A stretch of DNA of 64,000 bases from Bactericera cockerelli (GCA_024516035.1 CM044959.1:28546605-28610604), one strand, 5' to 3'. Positions 20,395 through 32,805 are shown, numbered from the stretch's first letter. Program-made: numbers and translations. The notes: generated from the sequence alone by a model not told the origin.

Positions 20395-23300
20395 TTATAC
20401 ACTAAGAAGCTTCTTAATTGAAAAGTACACCCCGGTTGCAGAAATAAAGATCCCAAGCAAAATGATGCCCACATTCTGGGTCATGAACAGGATTCTTTCG
20501 AGGCCATGCTTGTACAGCGGCAAGAAGGTTAGGATATCCACAATAGCCGGGATTATTAGGGTCATGACACCCAGACAAAGAGCGCCGATTAGGGAAACGA
20601 ATAGTTCCAGGTTTGGTATGAGGATGGCTAGAGAAACTGTGAAAAAGAAACAAAATGTTAGACATATTAGGTAAATAGTACAATAGGAGAGGTACATTAT
20701 ACTACCTAAAATAATAATAACTGTATATTACTTTTTTGCATTAAAAACTACACATCCCACACATATGGTAGAAGGTCTACACTATATTTTCAAGTCGGTC
20801 AAGTAGTACAATTTATTATAGGATAAGCGGGAAGTGAATGAATTTTAGGACAAGATTCCAGAATTGGTACCATTTAAAATACATCTTACTTACCAGTAAT
20901 TAACACAAGAAAAGATCGTATTAAGTAATCCAACACGATGGAACTTGTTCTAGAGTGGATTGAGATTTTCAGCTTGAAGAATTGATTCCATACGATATCG
21001 TACACAATGAAGTGGGGTAGTGGGAATGTGAGCAGTACAGCCCCGCTAAGCATGATCTGGACCAAGAGGGTCATATCAGTACCCTCCGGTAAGTTAAGGG
21101 TGATACTTCCCTCAATGTTCTCCCCGTACTTCAGGTACCCCAGGAGACCGAACATGGCAAAGACGACCGCGCTGATGCCGGATGCCACGTTCAGAACACC
21201 GAGGGGGGTGGATAAACGTTTCGGCTCACGCATCTCGTTTTCCAGAGGCATTGTCTGCAAGGATGAAAAAAGTCTCCGTATAAATAAGTGCTGTAATAAG
21301 CTCGAGATAAGAGGATTTTCATCGTGAATAGTGTAATGATAGCTTCCGATCTACATACTATTGTAGATATTATAACTGTCTATGAATGTATACTACATAT
21401 GAAAAACAACTTACCACTCCAATAGAGGACAAGGAAAACAGGGTGACTCCGAGGAAGAGGGGAAATTCTTGCACCGTCCCCACGGGCCTCCTTTCAGATA
21501 GTGGCGGAACATCCTGCAGCATGTAGTACAGGGTGATCCCGAGGCTAGCACCCATCACCCCTGTGGCGCCTGTTGATAGGGGACCATGTTCTTGAGGTTG
21601 GGCAACCAGCCGAGGAGGAGGAGGATGGGGAAGAGGGAGATGATGTAGAGGCGAAGGTCTTCGATCTGGGTGAGTGGAAGACATACCTGTAAGGATGAAG
21701 AATGTGGAGATAGATATCTTATTAATGACCCCGATATAATCGTTGTACAAATTTAAGAAGAGCATATCAAGAGAGAGAATAAATAGCCGTATTTTTCTTT
21801 CCAACCAAAGTGGATGCAACTGGAATAAAATGAACAAACTGGAAGCAAGTCGTTTTTCTTTTGGAAGAGGAAAAATCTTCATCCAGTTTGGTTAACCAAA
21901 CTGGAAAAAGAAAATTCTTGCTTCCAGTTCTTTTATAGGTTAAGTCCATTGTTTACCTTTAAAAGTACGAAACGCATTTTTCTTTCACAAATAGTGGGGA
22001 ACCTAAACTGGAAATATTTGGAAAAAATACCCCTAATGTCACACCAAAAAGTGTTGATTTTACGCCCTTGTACCTGAGACGATTTCTTTTTTTTTACTTT
22101 CAAGGTAATTATTTTATATAAATTAAGAAGCTAATTTAAAATTTTATCTTAAGTTTCAGACATCTCCACTAAATTTTCGTTCATCAGATATCTCTACATG
22201 TTTTTGTAGTTCAGACATCTCCACTAAATTTTCGTTCATCAGGTATCTCATCTACATGTTTTTGTAGTTCAGACATCTCCACTAAATTTTCGTTCATCAG
22301 ATATCTCCACATGTTTTTGTAGTTCAGACATCTCTACTGAATTTTCGTTCATCAGGTATTTCCACATGTTTTTGTAGTTCAAACATCTCCACTAAATTTT
22401 CGTTCATCAGGTATCTCTACATGTTTTTGTAGTTCAGACATCTCCACTAAATTTTCGTTCATCAGGTATCTCTACATGTTTTTGTAGTTCAGACATCTAA
22501 ACTAAATTTTCGTTCATCAGGTATCTCCACATGTTTTCGTAAATCAGACATCTCCACTAAACATTGGTAGCTCATGTATCTCCGGTATCCACTAAATTTT
22601 GATAGTTTCGGTGTCAGCTTAGTTTCTTTATTTTGTTCACTAATATTAAAACTACCTCAATCACGATACCTACATTGTCGCCTCTGACAAACAAGGCCCG
22701 AGGGGTGTGCGGTGGTTTGATAGCCGTCACTGTTATCTTTTGCAATAATATTATAATATATCAAGTAGAAGTTAGTACACTTACCTGTCTCATATTATCG
22801 GACACGAACAGTACGTAAACACAGAGAGCTCCCACTTCATCCATCACTAAAACTACGAAAGAGAAAAATCTGGAAATAAATAGAAAATTTTCATCGGTTG
22901 AGAATTATCACGAAAAAATATGATTGATTTCACCCGATCTTATTAAATTTCATGATTGTGAGATTCCCTTGAAATATATCGGATTCATGAGACCATACCT
23001 ACGTATACTAAAAAACAGCCTACTTCATAGCAATTGTATTATACAATTGTGATACCTATTATTACTTCCGATAATTTCTAATTATTAGAAACGGATTTAT
23101 TTTTTACTGATATGTCGCGCTGACTCAAGACCTCCAAAAACTAACTTTTCTCATTACTAGCTATCTTGTGCTGATTTATTTTTTAATATCGGCAGTTGTT
23201 TGTTCTTTCAAACATAATCTTATACTAAACTAAGATTTATGTATATAAACCATAACAGTGATGATGTACGATGTTACATATGTATGAATTTTCAAAAACT

Positions 23301-26300
23301 TACGTTCCATAGGATGCAAACCATCGGAATTTCTCAGGGCCCTGATTGAAAGCTGCTCCCAATATCTGAGGATACGTCATGCTAGGCACCTTTGTCCTGC
23401 GACAGATCTCGTGCTGAGCTCGGACCTGTTTAGTTCAATTCAACAAAAAAAAAATGCATATTCGTTAATAATTGAAAATTTGTACTACTAAATAGACTGT
23501 GTTACTCTCCAGAGTATGAAATTTAAGTAATAAGGTAGCAATAGTAGGTACGTGAAAAACATGCTTTAACTCGCATGTGAACTCTTTGGGTAGCAGATAG
23601 CAAACTTTCACTAATAAAACATAAGAAAACACAGATAATTTTGCTGTGAGCTTTACGCTATTCAGGATGAAGATCATTATAATTATAAGTTTATGTATTA
23701 TGTAGCATTATCCTTTTCTTCATACAATAGTAAAGGACACTCACACCTTCCAATTCTTTTCGAAAGTAGCAATAAAAAATCTGGTGTAAACATCACACGA
23801 CTTTCCTTATCTCCCAAAAAGGAGTCGAATTCCGCCACTGGTGACTGAACGGTAACAGATAACTAAAAATCAATGCCAAATTCGTGATCAGAACTTCAAA
23901 ATCATTTAATTTGATATGTCACAACCCCCATCTAGGATGAATAATAAAAAATTTAGTCCAATCGGGTCCCCCTACAATACCGGTAAATTGGGGCCGGTTT
24001 CCAAAAAGTTAAAGATATCAAAAAAATGATCAAAGTGAACCCCTATTATTTTTTTAATCTGAGAAAATGTTGTTCTCTAACTTTTTTTGTATCTTTAACC
24101 AATTCAAAGAAGCGGTGCTTGCGGCCAATATTTGCGGCCCTGCGGCCGCAGAATGCGGCTGATTTCAACCAAAAGTTTCATGGTTCGTCTGGTGTATAAA
24201 ATTAATTACCATACCAAATTTCAAGTCTCTAGCTCTTACCGTTCTTGAGATATCCTGTTCACACACACACAGACACACAGACACACACACAGACACACAC
24301 ACACAGACAGACGCACGGACCAATGGCTGAAAACCACTTTTTTGGTATCCTGAGGCTATGATTCGTCCAGAAATGTGAAAAGCTGGGTAGGTCAAATTTT
24401 CGACGAATACAATACTTTCCTTATTATAGGATAAGGAAAGTAAAAAGAAGTGATAAGGAGTGCGAAATGTAAGATTACATTGTTTATTCCCTTTTAAGCT
24501 TAAAAATTATGTATGAACTTTTACTTAAACCACTGTCCCAATCAAACAGTCATCAACTTCAAAGATGGTTAGACTAACCAATTTCTGGATGCAGTAGGTC
24601 GTGAAAGCTCCGATTACGAGGGTGGCAAAGAATCCCATCAAGTAACCGGCGTTTTTGAAAGCGTGTGGCATGGTGAGTATACCAGTGCCCAGGGATCCTT
24701 TGATCATGTGACATAACGCCTCATTGTACCTGTGGGAAAGATTTTGGAAAGAATTCATGTGTCCAATTTTTCATAAAATTAGGGAAAGTACGAGGCCTGA
24801 TAAAAAAAGTTCCGGAACTATCTCAATAACTTTTTATTATGAATTTACAAAAAATATTCCAAGTGGTCCTCTTCAAAGTACTCCCCTTGGCTACGAATAC
24901 ACTTCTCCCAGCTATATTTCCATTGGACCATGCAGGTAGAGAACGCCTCAGCAGGAATGTTGTTCAGCTGCTCCAGTGATTTTTGTTTAATGACCTCTAC
25001 AGAGGATATGTTTTGCTGTCTCTAGGGTCTCTTTACACTGACGGTAATACCAATACCAATTGTAATGCTCATATGTGGATTTTAACTAACTGCTAGAGTT
25101 GAATCTGTAATTACAACTATGGCAAACTAAAACAGCTAATAATATACGTGTTCAAGAAAAAAATCTGTCGGTTATTAATAAAAAAAAAAATCATGTAATA
25201 ATCAGTTACTAGATCTACCTATGCTAATTGCCATCAAGCTCTTCATTCATGGGTAATTGGATAACTCAAGAAGGTTATTACCTTCTTGAGTTAAGAAGGT
25301 AAAATCTTAAGATCACCTTAATTCTTTCTTCTTTCTTCTTTTACTCTGTCTTATCCCGCTCAAGCAGGGTCGACGTTGTTCAACCTCATGGTTGAGGTTG
25401 ATTGGTTTTGGCACATTTTTTACGGCTGGATGCCCTTCCTAACGCCAACGATTCTATTTTATTTAACGTCCTGGATTAGGACGGGGGTTTTACCCTCCAT
25501 TCGCTGGGAATCGTAACAGCCACCCATATTAACCTCACCCAGCCTGGGTAGGGCCGGAAATGCCAGCCTCACGTGTTTGGATGGAACAGAATTTTCTTCG
25601 AAAAGTCTGCCCCAGCCGGGAGTTGAACTCGGGAACTCTGGACTACGGGCAGTAGTCACAACCATTACGCCACGGAGGCTGGTAAGATCACCTTAATATA
25701 GGTACCTTAATTCTAGCAGCGTCATTTGAGTTTAAAGAAATACTTTCTATATTTTGCTTCTCTTCATCTTTCACTTTTCCTTTTCCCAAACTCGTTTAGG
25801 GTCGGCATCGGCTAACCTCTTCCGCTTGGTTGAGGTTGTTTGGTTCTAGCACTCCTACTTCCACATTTTATGCCTGAATGCCCTTCCCAACGCGAACCCT
25901 GTCAAGAGCGCCAACGACTTGTGTTGTTGTCTTTTGGCTTGACTAAGCTGGTACGATATCTGTTTAACGATAAATAAAAATATTTACCTTCTTTCCCGTA
26001 CAGTAGACTAAGGGTTAGCTGTCCAGGTACGTTCTAATATTCATGTACATCTAATACAACTTCTCACTTTTCTGTTTATACTGATTAAAATAGAGAGGTT
26101 AGTTGATGGCATGCATACTCAGGACTATTACCTGCTGACGAGAGCAAAGAAGCTCGAAACAGGTGTCCAGGTATGTTCTAATATTCATGTACATCTAATA
26201 CAACTTCTCACTTTTCTGTTTATACTGATACTGATGAAAATTATTTGTTCCATGGTGAATTTATGCTTCGAATAAAATAATCATTACTTACGACAAGGCA

Positions 26301-26539
26301 TGATCTAAATTCCTGTGCTCGTAGGGATCATACGGAGACGTCCAGTTGTCTACCCCATCCGTCAAACCATTTGTTTTCATATCTTCGTCATCATAGTCCA
26401 GTGTCTGGACGAGAATACGATCGTCCGCCGAAACTTTGCTGCTGACGGGCCGAGGTGCGGATTCCTCCTCATCAAGTACATCCAGTGCGAGATTAACATG
26501 ACCGTTGGTCGGAAGAGCATGGCATATGCTCTTATGCAT
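20395..26539 (-). CDS. SLC36-type proton-coupled amino acid transporter-like gene A, seven exons, one-base frameshift in exon 5
   Basis: Exons 26539-26292, 24729-24579, 23425-23304, 22869-22785, 21686-21415, 21254-20894 and 20636-20395, all GT/AG. The ATG at 26539 has GACACC before it and an in-frame TGA 12 nt upstream. The product belongs to the Aa_trans family: acidic cytoplasmic N-terminus, then TM1 with GSLGTGILTMPHAFKNAG, a VRAQHEICRR loop, LPLTQIEDLRLYI, TMPLENEM and PNLELF in the last exon, for about 493 residues. Such proteins move amino acids with protons across plasma or lysosomal membranes. Exon 5 is 272 nt where the frame needs 273. The frame shifts at a G run (21579-21582), between PNLKNMVP and LSTGATG. 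Every other junction is in frame, so this is a recent pseudogene or a base lost in the assembly. Exons 2-4 match gene B in length exactly. Confidence 0.85.
22155..22605. repeat. 55-bp tandem repeat, seven copies plus a decayed one, in intron 4 of gene A
   Basis: Units start TTCAGACATCTCCACTAAAT and end TTTTTGTAG, at 22155, 22210 (58 bp), 22268, 22323, 22378, 22433 and 22488; an eighth, strongly diverged unit runs to ~22605. Copies differ by one to a few bases. There are no spacers, so this is a minisatellite and not a CRISPR-like array. Confidence 0.95.
23755..24440. repeat. Dispersed repeat in intron 2 of gene A, relative at 30975-31665
   Basis: Shares with 30975-31665, in the same order: AACATCACACGACTTTC at the left, TTACCGTTCTTGAGATAT, a CA/CAGA-rich tract, CCA(C/G)TTTTTTGG, ATTCGTCCAGAAATGT and a final GAAAGTAAAAA. 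Sequence between is diverged. No protein-coding remnant was recognised, so this could be a LINE 3' region or a non-autonomous element. Confidence 0.6.
24789..25024 (-). mobile_element. Mariner-like element, terminal fragment with transposase C-terminus
   Basis: The end reads TACGAGGCCTGATAAAAAAA followed by GTTCCGGAACT, a mariner-type inverted end. On the minus strand the adjacent sequence translates as WEKCIRSQGEYFEED, resembling the C-terminus of mariner-family transposases, with a stop shortly after. The other end and most of the transposase are missing. It lies in intron 1 of gene A, 60 bp upstream of exon 2. Confidence 0.6.
25323..25681 (-). mobile_element. tRNA-derived SINE, family B, near full length
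   Basis: Minus strand: head GCCTCCGTGGCGTAATGG (A box) and GAGTTCAACTCCCGG (B box), then a body with AACACGTGAGGCTGGCATTT, CCCAGGCTGGGTGAGG and AACCTCAACCATGAGG, and a (AAG)n-type tail. Other copies lie at 30180 (+), 36898 (+) and 43240 (+). It sits in intron 1 of gene A, opposite to none of its exons. Confidence 0.85.
25760..25975 (-). mobile_element. Diverged SINE-B-related 3' segment
   Basis: Has the family B 3' features in diverged form (GTTGAGGTTGTTTGGTTCT, ATGCCCTTCCCAACGC), then GCGCCAACGACTTGTGTT and TGTCTTTTGG. A sister copy at about 45525-45785 keeps the same extra segment, indicating a distinct subfamily. Confidence 0.5.
26026..26235. repeat. Dispersed repeat with internal direct repeat, relative at 51165-51310
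   Basis: A ~66-bp segment beginning TGTCCAGGTA(C/T)GTTCTAATA occurs twice (26026 and 26163) around GTTAGTTGATGGCATG and ACTATTACCTGCTGA. The block at 51165-51310 has the same order once. Family unknown. Confidence 0.55.
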
Positions 26540-26739
26540 GGTGTCAGCGACTCATTACAGTTGGTGCCAAATGATTAGACTTTTGAGTCTTTAGACAATC
26601 GTAGAGCTCGGGCGATGACCTCGGTTTAAACACTTCGCAAGTGTTGGTGTTTTTTTTCTCGCATTCACTAAGTTTGTTTGTAACACCGAGCGAAAGGGTT
26701 ATACTAAAGAATCTAAAAATGAGTTTAGTTCGAATCGAA

Positions 26740-28780
26740 TTTTTTGACACGAGCGAGTGTAAGAATTTTTTCTTTAGTGTTATTGTTAATTTTCACTCTT
26801 TACAAAATAAAGTTTAAACTGTATGAAATGTCTTAAGATTGTGTGTGAGCTTTTATTTCCTTGGGATATACGTAGTGTTTAAGTCAAGAAAAGACAAATG
26901 GAACTGTTCAAAATATTTTTTCTGGCTAACCGAAGACTACTAAGAAACTTATGAATGCTCCTCTTGGAAGGGTCTGAAAAGTTTTTTTTTTATGAAACTA
27001 CCTGAAAGAAAAATCTTTTTTAAGAATACTGTATTTAGTTCGACATTGCACACGCATTTTAAACAATACTAAATCATCAAATGCGATAGCAATATGTAAC
27101 ACAAAAATGTGAATTTTAAATATATCATTATATTATTTTGACGAAAAATATTTCAAAAGAAAAAATGCACCGTCAATTATGGACACAATTCTTCCTCGTG
27201 AATGGTGGTTCACATCGGTGATTTTTTTTTGCGTCTTTCCATCATCGATATTAAATTTTATTTATTTTGCAAAAAAAATTAACAATCCCTATTACGCATT
27301 CACATACACATCTGGTTTATCGTACACGAGATGTGTTTAAAAGAATCTTCAATTAACATCCGCTGTTGGTTCAATGTGATGAATTTAAAATGAATTGATG
27401 AATGATTAATCCGTTCAGTAGGCACCTTCTAGTTGGTTGGTTCAAATTGATGAATTTAAAATGAACTGATGAATTATTAATCCGTTCAGTAGGTACCTAC
27501 TAGTTTCAGTAGTTTCTGAGATTTGCGTGTTGCAAGAATTGAAAAGAAAGACACAAAACTAGGAGGTTATGACATGTCCAGAAATCTGAAAAATTGGAGC
27601 AAAATTTTTTACTTAACAAAAACTTTCGATATCTAATAAATATTAGGTATTCTCGGAAGTACTAATAATAAACAACTGTACTCATTCAACACACATCTTT
27701 TCAATAAGCACTAAGTAGGAGGTGGTATAAAATATTATGGTCACAGGAACCCGATATAATTAATGAATCATGATCTTTTACAACGGAATCACTGATGAAA
27801 ATTATCATAAGATAAGAACAGTATTGTTTTGTAATCAATGATTTTAGTTAACAAGAATGTTAACATAATCTGACCGTCAAAGTGTAAAGAAGACACAGGA
27901 GTCTCAGGGGTGTTTTGGTTACTACGTTGAACTTATGTCATGAAAACATTATATTTAAGTAAGTTTTTTTTTTTTATTATATAATGTTAATATGTTTTTA
28001 AAGTACAAATGAAATGTTTTAAGAAAATAGTCGCTCACTTGATTACTTGAGATGTGTTTAAAACTGCTTTGAATTCCTTGATCACAAAAATATTTGTGAA
28101 AGGTGCCTGCTCTGTGTTCTTGTGGTCAACACATTCTTGAATTTTGATATGATGCTTGTGCGGTCCAACCACAAGGTTTCCACTGCAATGTAAATGAACG
28201 ATTTGAATATTATTTATTGAAATGTAAATATTCCGTTAGTTATTTTTAAACACAATGTTCATAAAAGAAAAAAGGTCATATTTAATTATTACATGAAAAT
28301 TAGAATGGCTAATACTGTGATCAGAACGAATTTGTGGTCTGAGTAATGCAGAAATGACACACGTTTCTAAATTTATGTTCCTATACCTATCTCACTGGTA
28401 AAGAACACAAAAAAACTGACATTGCTCGGTCGGAATAAGATTGTCGCTCGATAACTTCAAAAGAAACACATAATATAGAGAACTGTTATAGACAGCAGCT
28501 TTTTGGACAAGTCTTGTTCCCAGAAGATATTATGACGAGTGGGTTGGATAAGGAATTAGCCAATAGTGTTTGACTTAGCGGAACTGGCAGTATGAAGGTG
28601 ACTTTGGAAGTTCCCATGATGGCAGAAAAAATGATTATTTATGACAATATAGCCCAATCAATGAATTAACTTAAAAGAGGGATAAGTTAGAGTGCGTGAG
28701 AGAGACGAAGCTCATTCAGATCTCGTTGGGTGGTTAGAAAGTAAACAATGTAAACATACTAAATTTCCTGACGTCTAGAA
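26740..28780. other. Upstream region of gene A, no gene seen
   Basis: About 2 kb AT-rich sequence. It contains a direct duplication of about 70 bp (27371-27510, units sharing GATGAATTTAAAATGAA and AATCCGTTCAGTAGG). The promoter and 5' UTR of gene A should lie at its right-hand start, but no TATA box or initiator could be assigned with confidence. Confidence 0.4.
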
Positions 28781-29022
28781 TCTTAATATATAAATGTCAA
28801 AGTCACTGACTGACCACTGACTGACTGACTGATCATCGCTCTACAGCCCAAACCGTAAGTCCTAGGAAGCTGAAATTTGGTAGGTAGCTTTGTCTTATAG
28901 TCTAGATGTGCAATAAGACGGGATTTTTCGAAATTCCCACTACAACACCTGCCATTGGCGAAAAAGGATTTTTTGCTTTCACGGCCATGCCTCGGCCCGC
29001 AAAGCGGGCGACAGACCGCTAG
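28781..29022 (+). mobile_element. Helitron-like element, 242 bp, copy 1
   Basis: Starts TCTTAATATATAAATGTC after an A and ends in a hairpin GCCCGCAAAGCGGGC, ten bases, then CTAG before a T. That is the canonical Helitron layout: 5' TC, 3' stem-loop and CTRR, insertion between A and T. It is non-coding and so non-autonomous. A close relative is at 62360-62591. Confidence 0.75.
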
Positions 29023-29132
29023 TGTATTTTAATTTTTAATTTTTCGCCGATTATTTTACCTCGAGATTTTCTTAAAAACATTATTTTATTAAGTGAAATA
29101 AAAGCTTACTGTTAACTTGAGTGTAAGCTTAA

Positions 29133-29350
29133 GTGCACTAGTAGTTAAGTGGTTAACGCTCTAGTCTGGTAATCCAGATAGCATAGGGATCCGTTGCTTC
29201 GAATCCCACCCAGTGCATGAATTTTTCCTCATTAAATTGAGTTTGTGACTACATAATAATAAGACTCTGAGGGTTAGGTGGTAGAAAATGCTTTGAGCAT
29301 TAACCTCGCCTGGTGATTACCTTGCACTAAAGAGTATTATTGTATTATTA
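29133..29350 (+). mobile_element. tRNA-derived SINE, family A
   Basis: Head GTGCACTAGTAGTTAAGTGG with CTTCGAATCCCACCCAGTGC as B box, body with AATAATAAGACTCTGAGGGT, ending in an ATT-rich tail. The head lacks a closed acceptor stem, so it is not a tRNA gene. Confidence 0.75.
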
Positions 29351-30179
29351 TTGAGATTCTTCTGTCGGTTTTCGAGATACACGATCAAAAGTATATTTTT
29401 TATTATTTTAAAATGAGATCTACTTTTACATTCTATTAACCCCTTAACCCGCCTTACTCGATTTTCTCCCATCCTATAGATATAGGTACATTCAGTATGT
29501 TTTATCTCCAATCATTATTAACAAGTTTCCGAAGGAATTGGCTGCGTCACTTCTCACGCATTCTACAACTCATTCGTGGATTTGACTAATACATATTTAT
29601 AGACGCTTACTAAAAATGGCAATGACTGGACGAGTAGGTACCAAGAATTTCTAATAATACCTTTGAGGGTGTAAAACTATAGAAGGGCCAATCTAAAAAT
29701 AAAAAGTGGTTTCTTTGTAATGGAGTGGAAATTGGAAACACGTAGGTATGAGTAACTAGGTGTACGTAAAAAATAAAAATAAAATTCTTGTGAAATGTTC
29801 AGGGTTTAGAAACATACCGATTAGTTTGAAGGAATCACTCTTCAATATAGTTCTAAATAATGCTACATTTTTCATCATAACATTATGACTAATTTTACCA
29901 TTACTATACACTGCCGCCCCTACAATACACTGTATACTTGTATAGGGTGTTCTTCACACCTCGGCCGAGGTGTTTGATCCACTGGAATGTGATGTTACGT
30001 GTATTGAAACAAATTTGAAAACATCAGGGCCAATATGCCACTTTGGATGTCATCAGTACCTAAGTCTACGTGTGCCTTAGTTTAGGCCGGATCCATTGGG
30101 GGCAACAATAGATTATTAAATTTACTTTTTATCGGAATTTCGACTTTGGAGATATTAAAATTCTTATTTCAGTGAGAAA
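29351..30179. other. No gene seen
   Basis: AT-rich intergenic sequence without a recognisable repeat relative elsewhere in the window and without a supportable exon. Confidence 0.35.
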
Positions 30180-30536
30180 GCCTCCGTGGCGTAACGGTGG
30201 TGACTAGTGCCCGTAGTCCAGAGATCCTGAGTTCGATCCCCGGTCGGAGAAGATTTTTCACACAGAAAATTCTGTTCCCTCCGTACATGTGAGACTGGCA
30301 TTTCCGGCCCTACCCAGGCTGGGTGAGGTTAATGTGGATAGCTGGTACGATTCCCAGAGAATGGAAAGTAAAACCCCCGTCCTAATTCAGGAAGTTAAAT
30401 CAAATAGAATCGTTGGCGTTAAGAAGGGCGTCCAGCCGTAAAAATGTGCCAAAACCAACCAACCTCAACCATGAGGTTGACCAACATCGACCCTGTTTGA
30501 GCGGGATAAGACAGAGTAAAAGAAGAAGAAGAAGAT
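30180..30536 (+). mobile_element. tRNA-derived SINE, family B, full length
   Basis: From GCCTCCGTGGCGTAACGG (A box) through GAGTTCGATCCCCGG (B box), the CCCAGGCTGGGTGAGG body and AACCTCAACCATGAGG, to an AGAAGAAGAAGAAG tail. Best-preserved head among the family B copies. Confidence 0.88.
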
Positions 30537-30715
30537 TTCATTGAGAATGTATGTTATTTATTAAAATTAATAACGCATTATTAACGCAATTAATAACCCA
30601 TTTACTCTCGAGTGGAGCAGACAGAATTTCAATGTGCATTCAATGTTAGTTCAATTAGATTATTTTTCAACTAGCTGAGGTGGTCAACTTCATATCATCA
30701 ACTGAAAATGGTTGC

Positions 30716-30843
30716 CTGGGAAACTCACCCAGCCTGAGTTGGGCCGGAAAGCCAGCATCACTAAGTATTCACCTTGCTGGACGTTACTTAACTTCAAAGA
30801 TCCTACGAGAATCGTGCATTCAATACGCGATCAACGTTGGCTC
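30716..30843 (-). mobile_element. 5S rRNA-derived SINE, copy 2
   Basis: On the minus strand the head reads GCCAACGTTGATCGCG, then TATTGAATGCACGATTCTCG, GATCTTTGAAGTTAAGTAAC and GTGAATACTTAGTGATG. These follow the 5S rRNA sequence from its 5' end through the internal promoter region (5S: GAAATTAAGCAGCGTC; AGTACTTAGATG). It then joins the SINE body (CCGGCCCAACTCAGGCTGGG). The 5S match is the clearest of the four copies. Confidence 0.85.
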
Positions 30844-30974
30844 CCAATAATTTCAGGGATTTTCAACAAACAACAAAAATATTCAAATCACAGCTTCACG
30901 AAGTCTTTACCTCGCTAGACGTAGCTTCACTTTGGCAATTTGACTTTAGAGATTTTTAACAAATTACAACAACA

Positions 30975-31665
30975 GAAAATAAACTGGTGTGAACATCACA
31001 CGACTTTCTATTACAATAGAAAAATCAAAAAATCAACAAACAAAAAAATTAACCCGTGATTTTCGGGAACTTTTTGAAATTTTCGGAAATTTATATTCAA
31101 AGTATTAAAAAAATGAGCAAATTACCATATAAACCGATTTTATTCTGGTGAAAATTTCGATATACGAGATATTTGCTTATATTTCAAAATTATAGGTATA
31201 ATTTAACACATGGTCAAATGCGAAATTTTTCAAAAATGTCAAAAATTGATATTTTTAATACGTAAAATGTGTTTTAGATTACCATTCAAGATAAATTTGA
31301 TCTATAGAAAAGAATTATATCTCTTATATTTTACGAGATGTAAGAATTTTTTTCGTTCTCGAGGTATAAGCAAAAAACAAAATGGCCGATTTTCATGAAA
31401 TTGTTCCGGGTGCGAACTGTTGACACACTGAAGCTACATGCCAAATTTTATCGCTCTACGACTTACCGTTCTTGAGATATTTTGTATACATACAATACAT
31501 ACATACACACAATCACAAAAATACGAACAGACCATTTGATAAAAACCAGTTTTTTGGAATCAGGAGATTCTAATTCGTCCAGAAATGTCATCAGCTCAAT
31601 TTGTAAAAATGTGACCGATTACAGTACTTTCTGTACCTTAGAGGCAATAGAAAGTAAAAATCAAA
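30975..31665. repeat. Dispersed repeat, relative of 23755-24440
   Basis: Contains CATCACACGACTTTC, TTACCGTTCTTGAGATAT, an ATACATACATACACAC tract, CCAGTTTTTTGGAATC, ATTCGTCCAGAAATGT and GAAAGTAAAAA in the same order as the copy in gene A intron 2. Confidence 0.6.
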
Positions 31666-31917
31666 ACAAGTGAAAACTGTAAGCAACTTTTACGGAGTTT
31701 TTTGTACTGTGTATTTTATATGAGGAGTAAATAAAAATTCTTTCGGGAACCAAAAAAATCCGCACTCCGCAAAATTCGCGAAACACTTTTCTTTTAGGAA
31801 CAAGGCCCTGAATTTTAAAAATGTGTGGATTTGCATACTGATAAGTCAGACAGTGCATATATAGAAAAAATGGCAGGGACGCCTCCGTTGAGTTGTGGTA
31901 GAAAAAAAGTCTTTATT

Positions 31918-31950
31918 TTAATTATTATTATTATTATTATTATTATTTGA
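31918..31950. repeat. (ATT)n microsatellite
   Basis: About ten uninterrupted ATT units. Confidence 0.9.
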
Positions 31951-32184
31951 TTACTTTCAACAGGGCCTAACTATTATACGAGAATAGTAATTGATTACAT
32001 CAATGAAAAATAATAAAATCGTAGGTTCTTCTTTGTAGGTTGGTTCTTGGGTTATTATTTTTTTATGTTTAAATAAATATATTTGCTGCCAAGAAATGGT
32101 TCGTTTGGTTAGCTTTAATTGAGAAGTTAGAAAGAGAAGGAAGATGAGATAATAATTATGTACAGTTGTACTTTTTTTAAAAAG

Positions 32185-32440
32185 ATGAGAATTTCTCAGC
32201 CTTTTATATTTCGTAGCCATGAAACAGGAGCTACTCGAGACGCTTGTGGTCTGTGTTGTAGCCTGCCCATCAGTATGCCTCCCCTCTGATGGGCGAGAAG
32301 TGACACAATACTTCCCATTTAGGTGCTGGGTCAACACGAGTGCACCGGAAGGTATCCCTTACAAACAACGGTAACCAAATTTTTAATACAAATTTTGGTC
32401 AGCGTGGGGGTTCGAACCGGGGAACCTACCAAAGGTACGT
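32185..32440. mobile_element. Dispersed element ending in a tRNA-like B box; relative at 58110-58262
   Basis: The block with CGTAGCCATGAAACAGGAGC, GACGCTTGTGGTCTGTGTTG, CCTCCCCTCTGATGG and AGTGACACAATACTTCCCA is repeated at 58110-58262. Here it runs on to GGGGGTTCGAACCGGGG, whose reverse complement is a B box. This suggests a minus-strand tRNA-derived SINE. Confidence 0.55.
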
Positions 32441-32617
32441 ATGTTTAAAACATTTCTCAGAATATAGGTAATTCAAGCCAGGCACACACGAATACCAGCA
32501 TGGTTGCAACTTCTCCTCACACTACTGAAAAAAGTTTTCCCATGAAAAATATTTTTACCGAGATCATGCTTTATGTTGTTGCAGAGATAACCCAACGCCA
32601 ACCCTTCCTTTTTAGCC

Positions 32618-32805
32618 GACCTCCGTGGCTCAGTGGTTAAGAGCATTGGTTGCTGAACCGGAGATTGCGGGTTCGAATCCCGACCGAAGCGGAAATTTAT
32701 TCTAATCGAGTTTTTCCGTTTCTGAAATGGCATGGATGTAAAGGTAAAGTGCCCTGAAGTAATGCGAAAGCGGTTCGGGGGCAAAACTACGTTAAAAAAA
32801 AACCC
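32618..32805 (+). mobile_element. tRNA-derived SINE, family D (single copy here)
   Basis: Head CCTCCGTGGCTCAGTGG (A box) and GCGGGTTCGAATCCCGACC (B box and T arm) in tRNA spacing, then an unrelated body and a poly-A end. The sequences flanking the arms do not pair as an acceptor stem, so a working tRNA gene is unlikely. Confidence 0.7.

Noticed and set aside
22155..22605. CRISPR-like array
   Set aside because: Units are directly adjacent with no unique spacers, in a eukaryotic intron.
32618..32700. Possible tRNA gene
   Set aside because: A and B boxes and a good T arm exist, but the acceptor strands do not pair and a poly-A-ended body follows; called a SINE.
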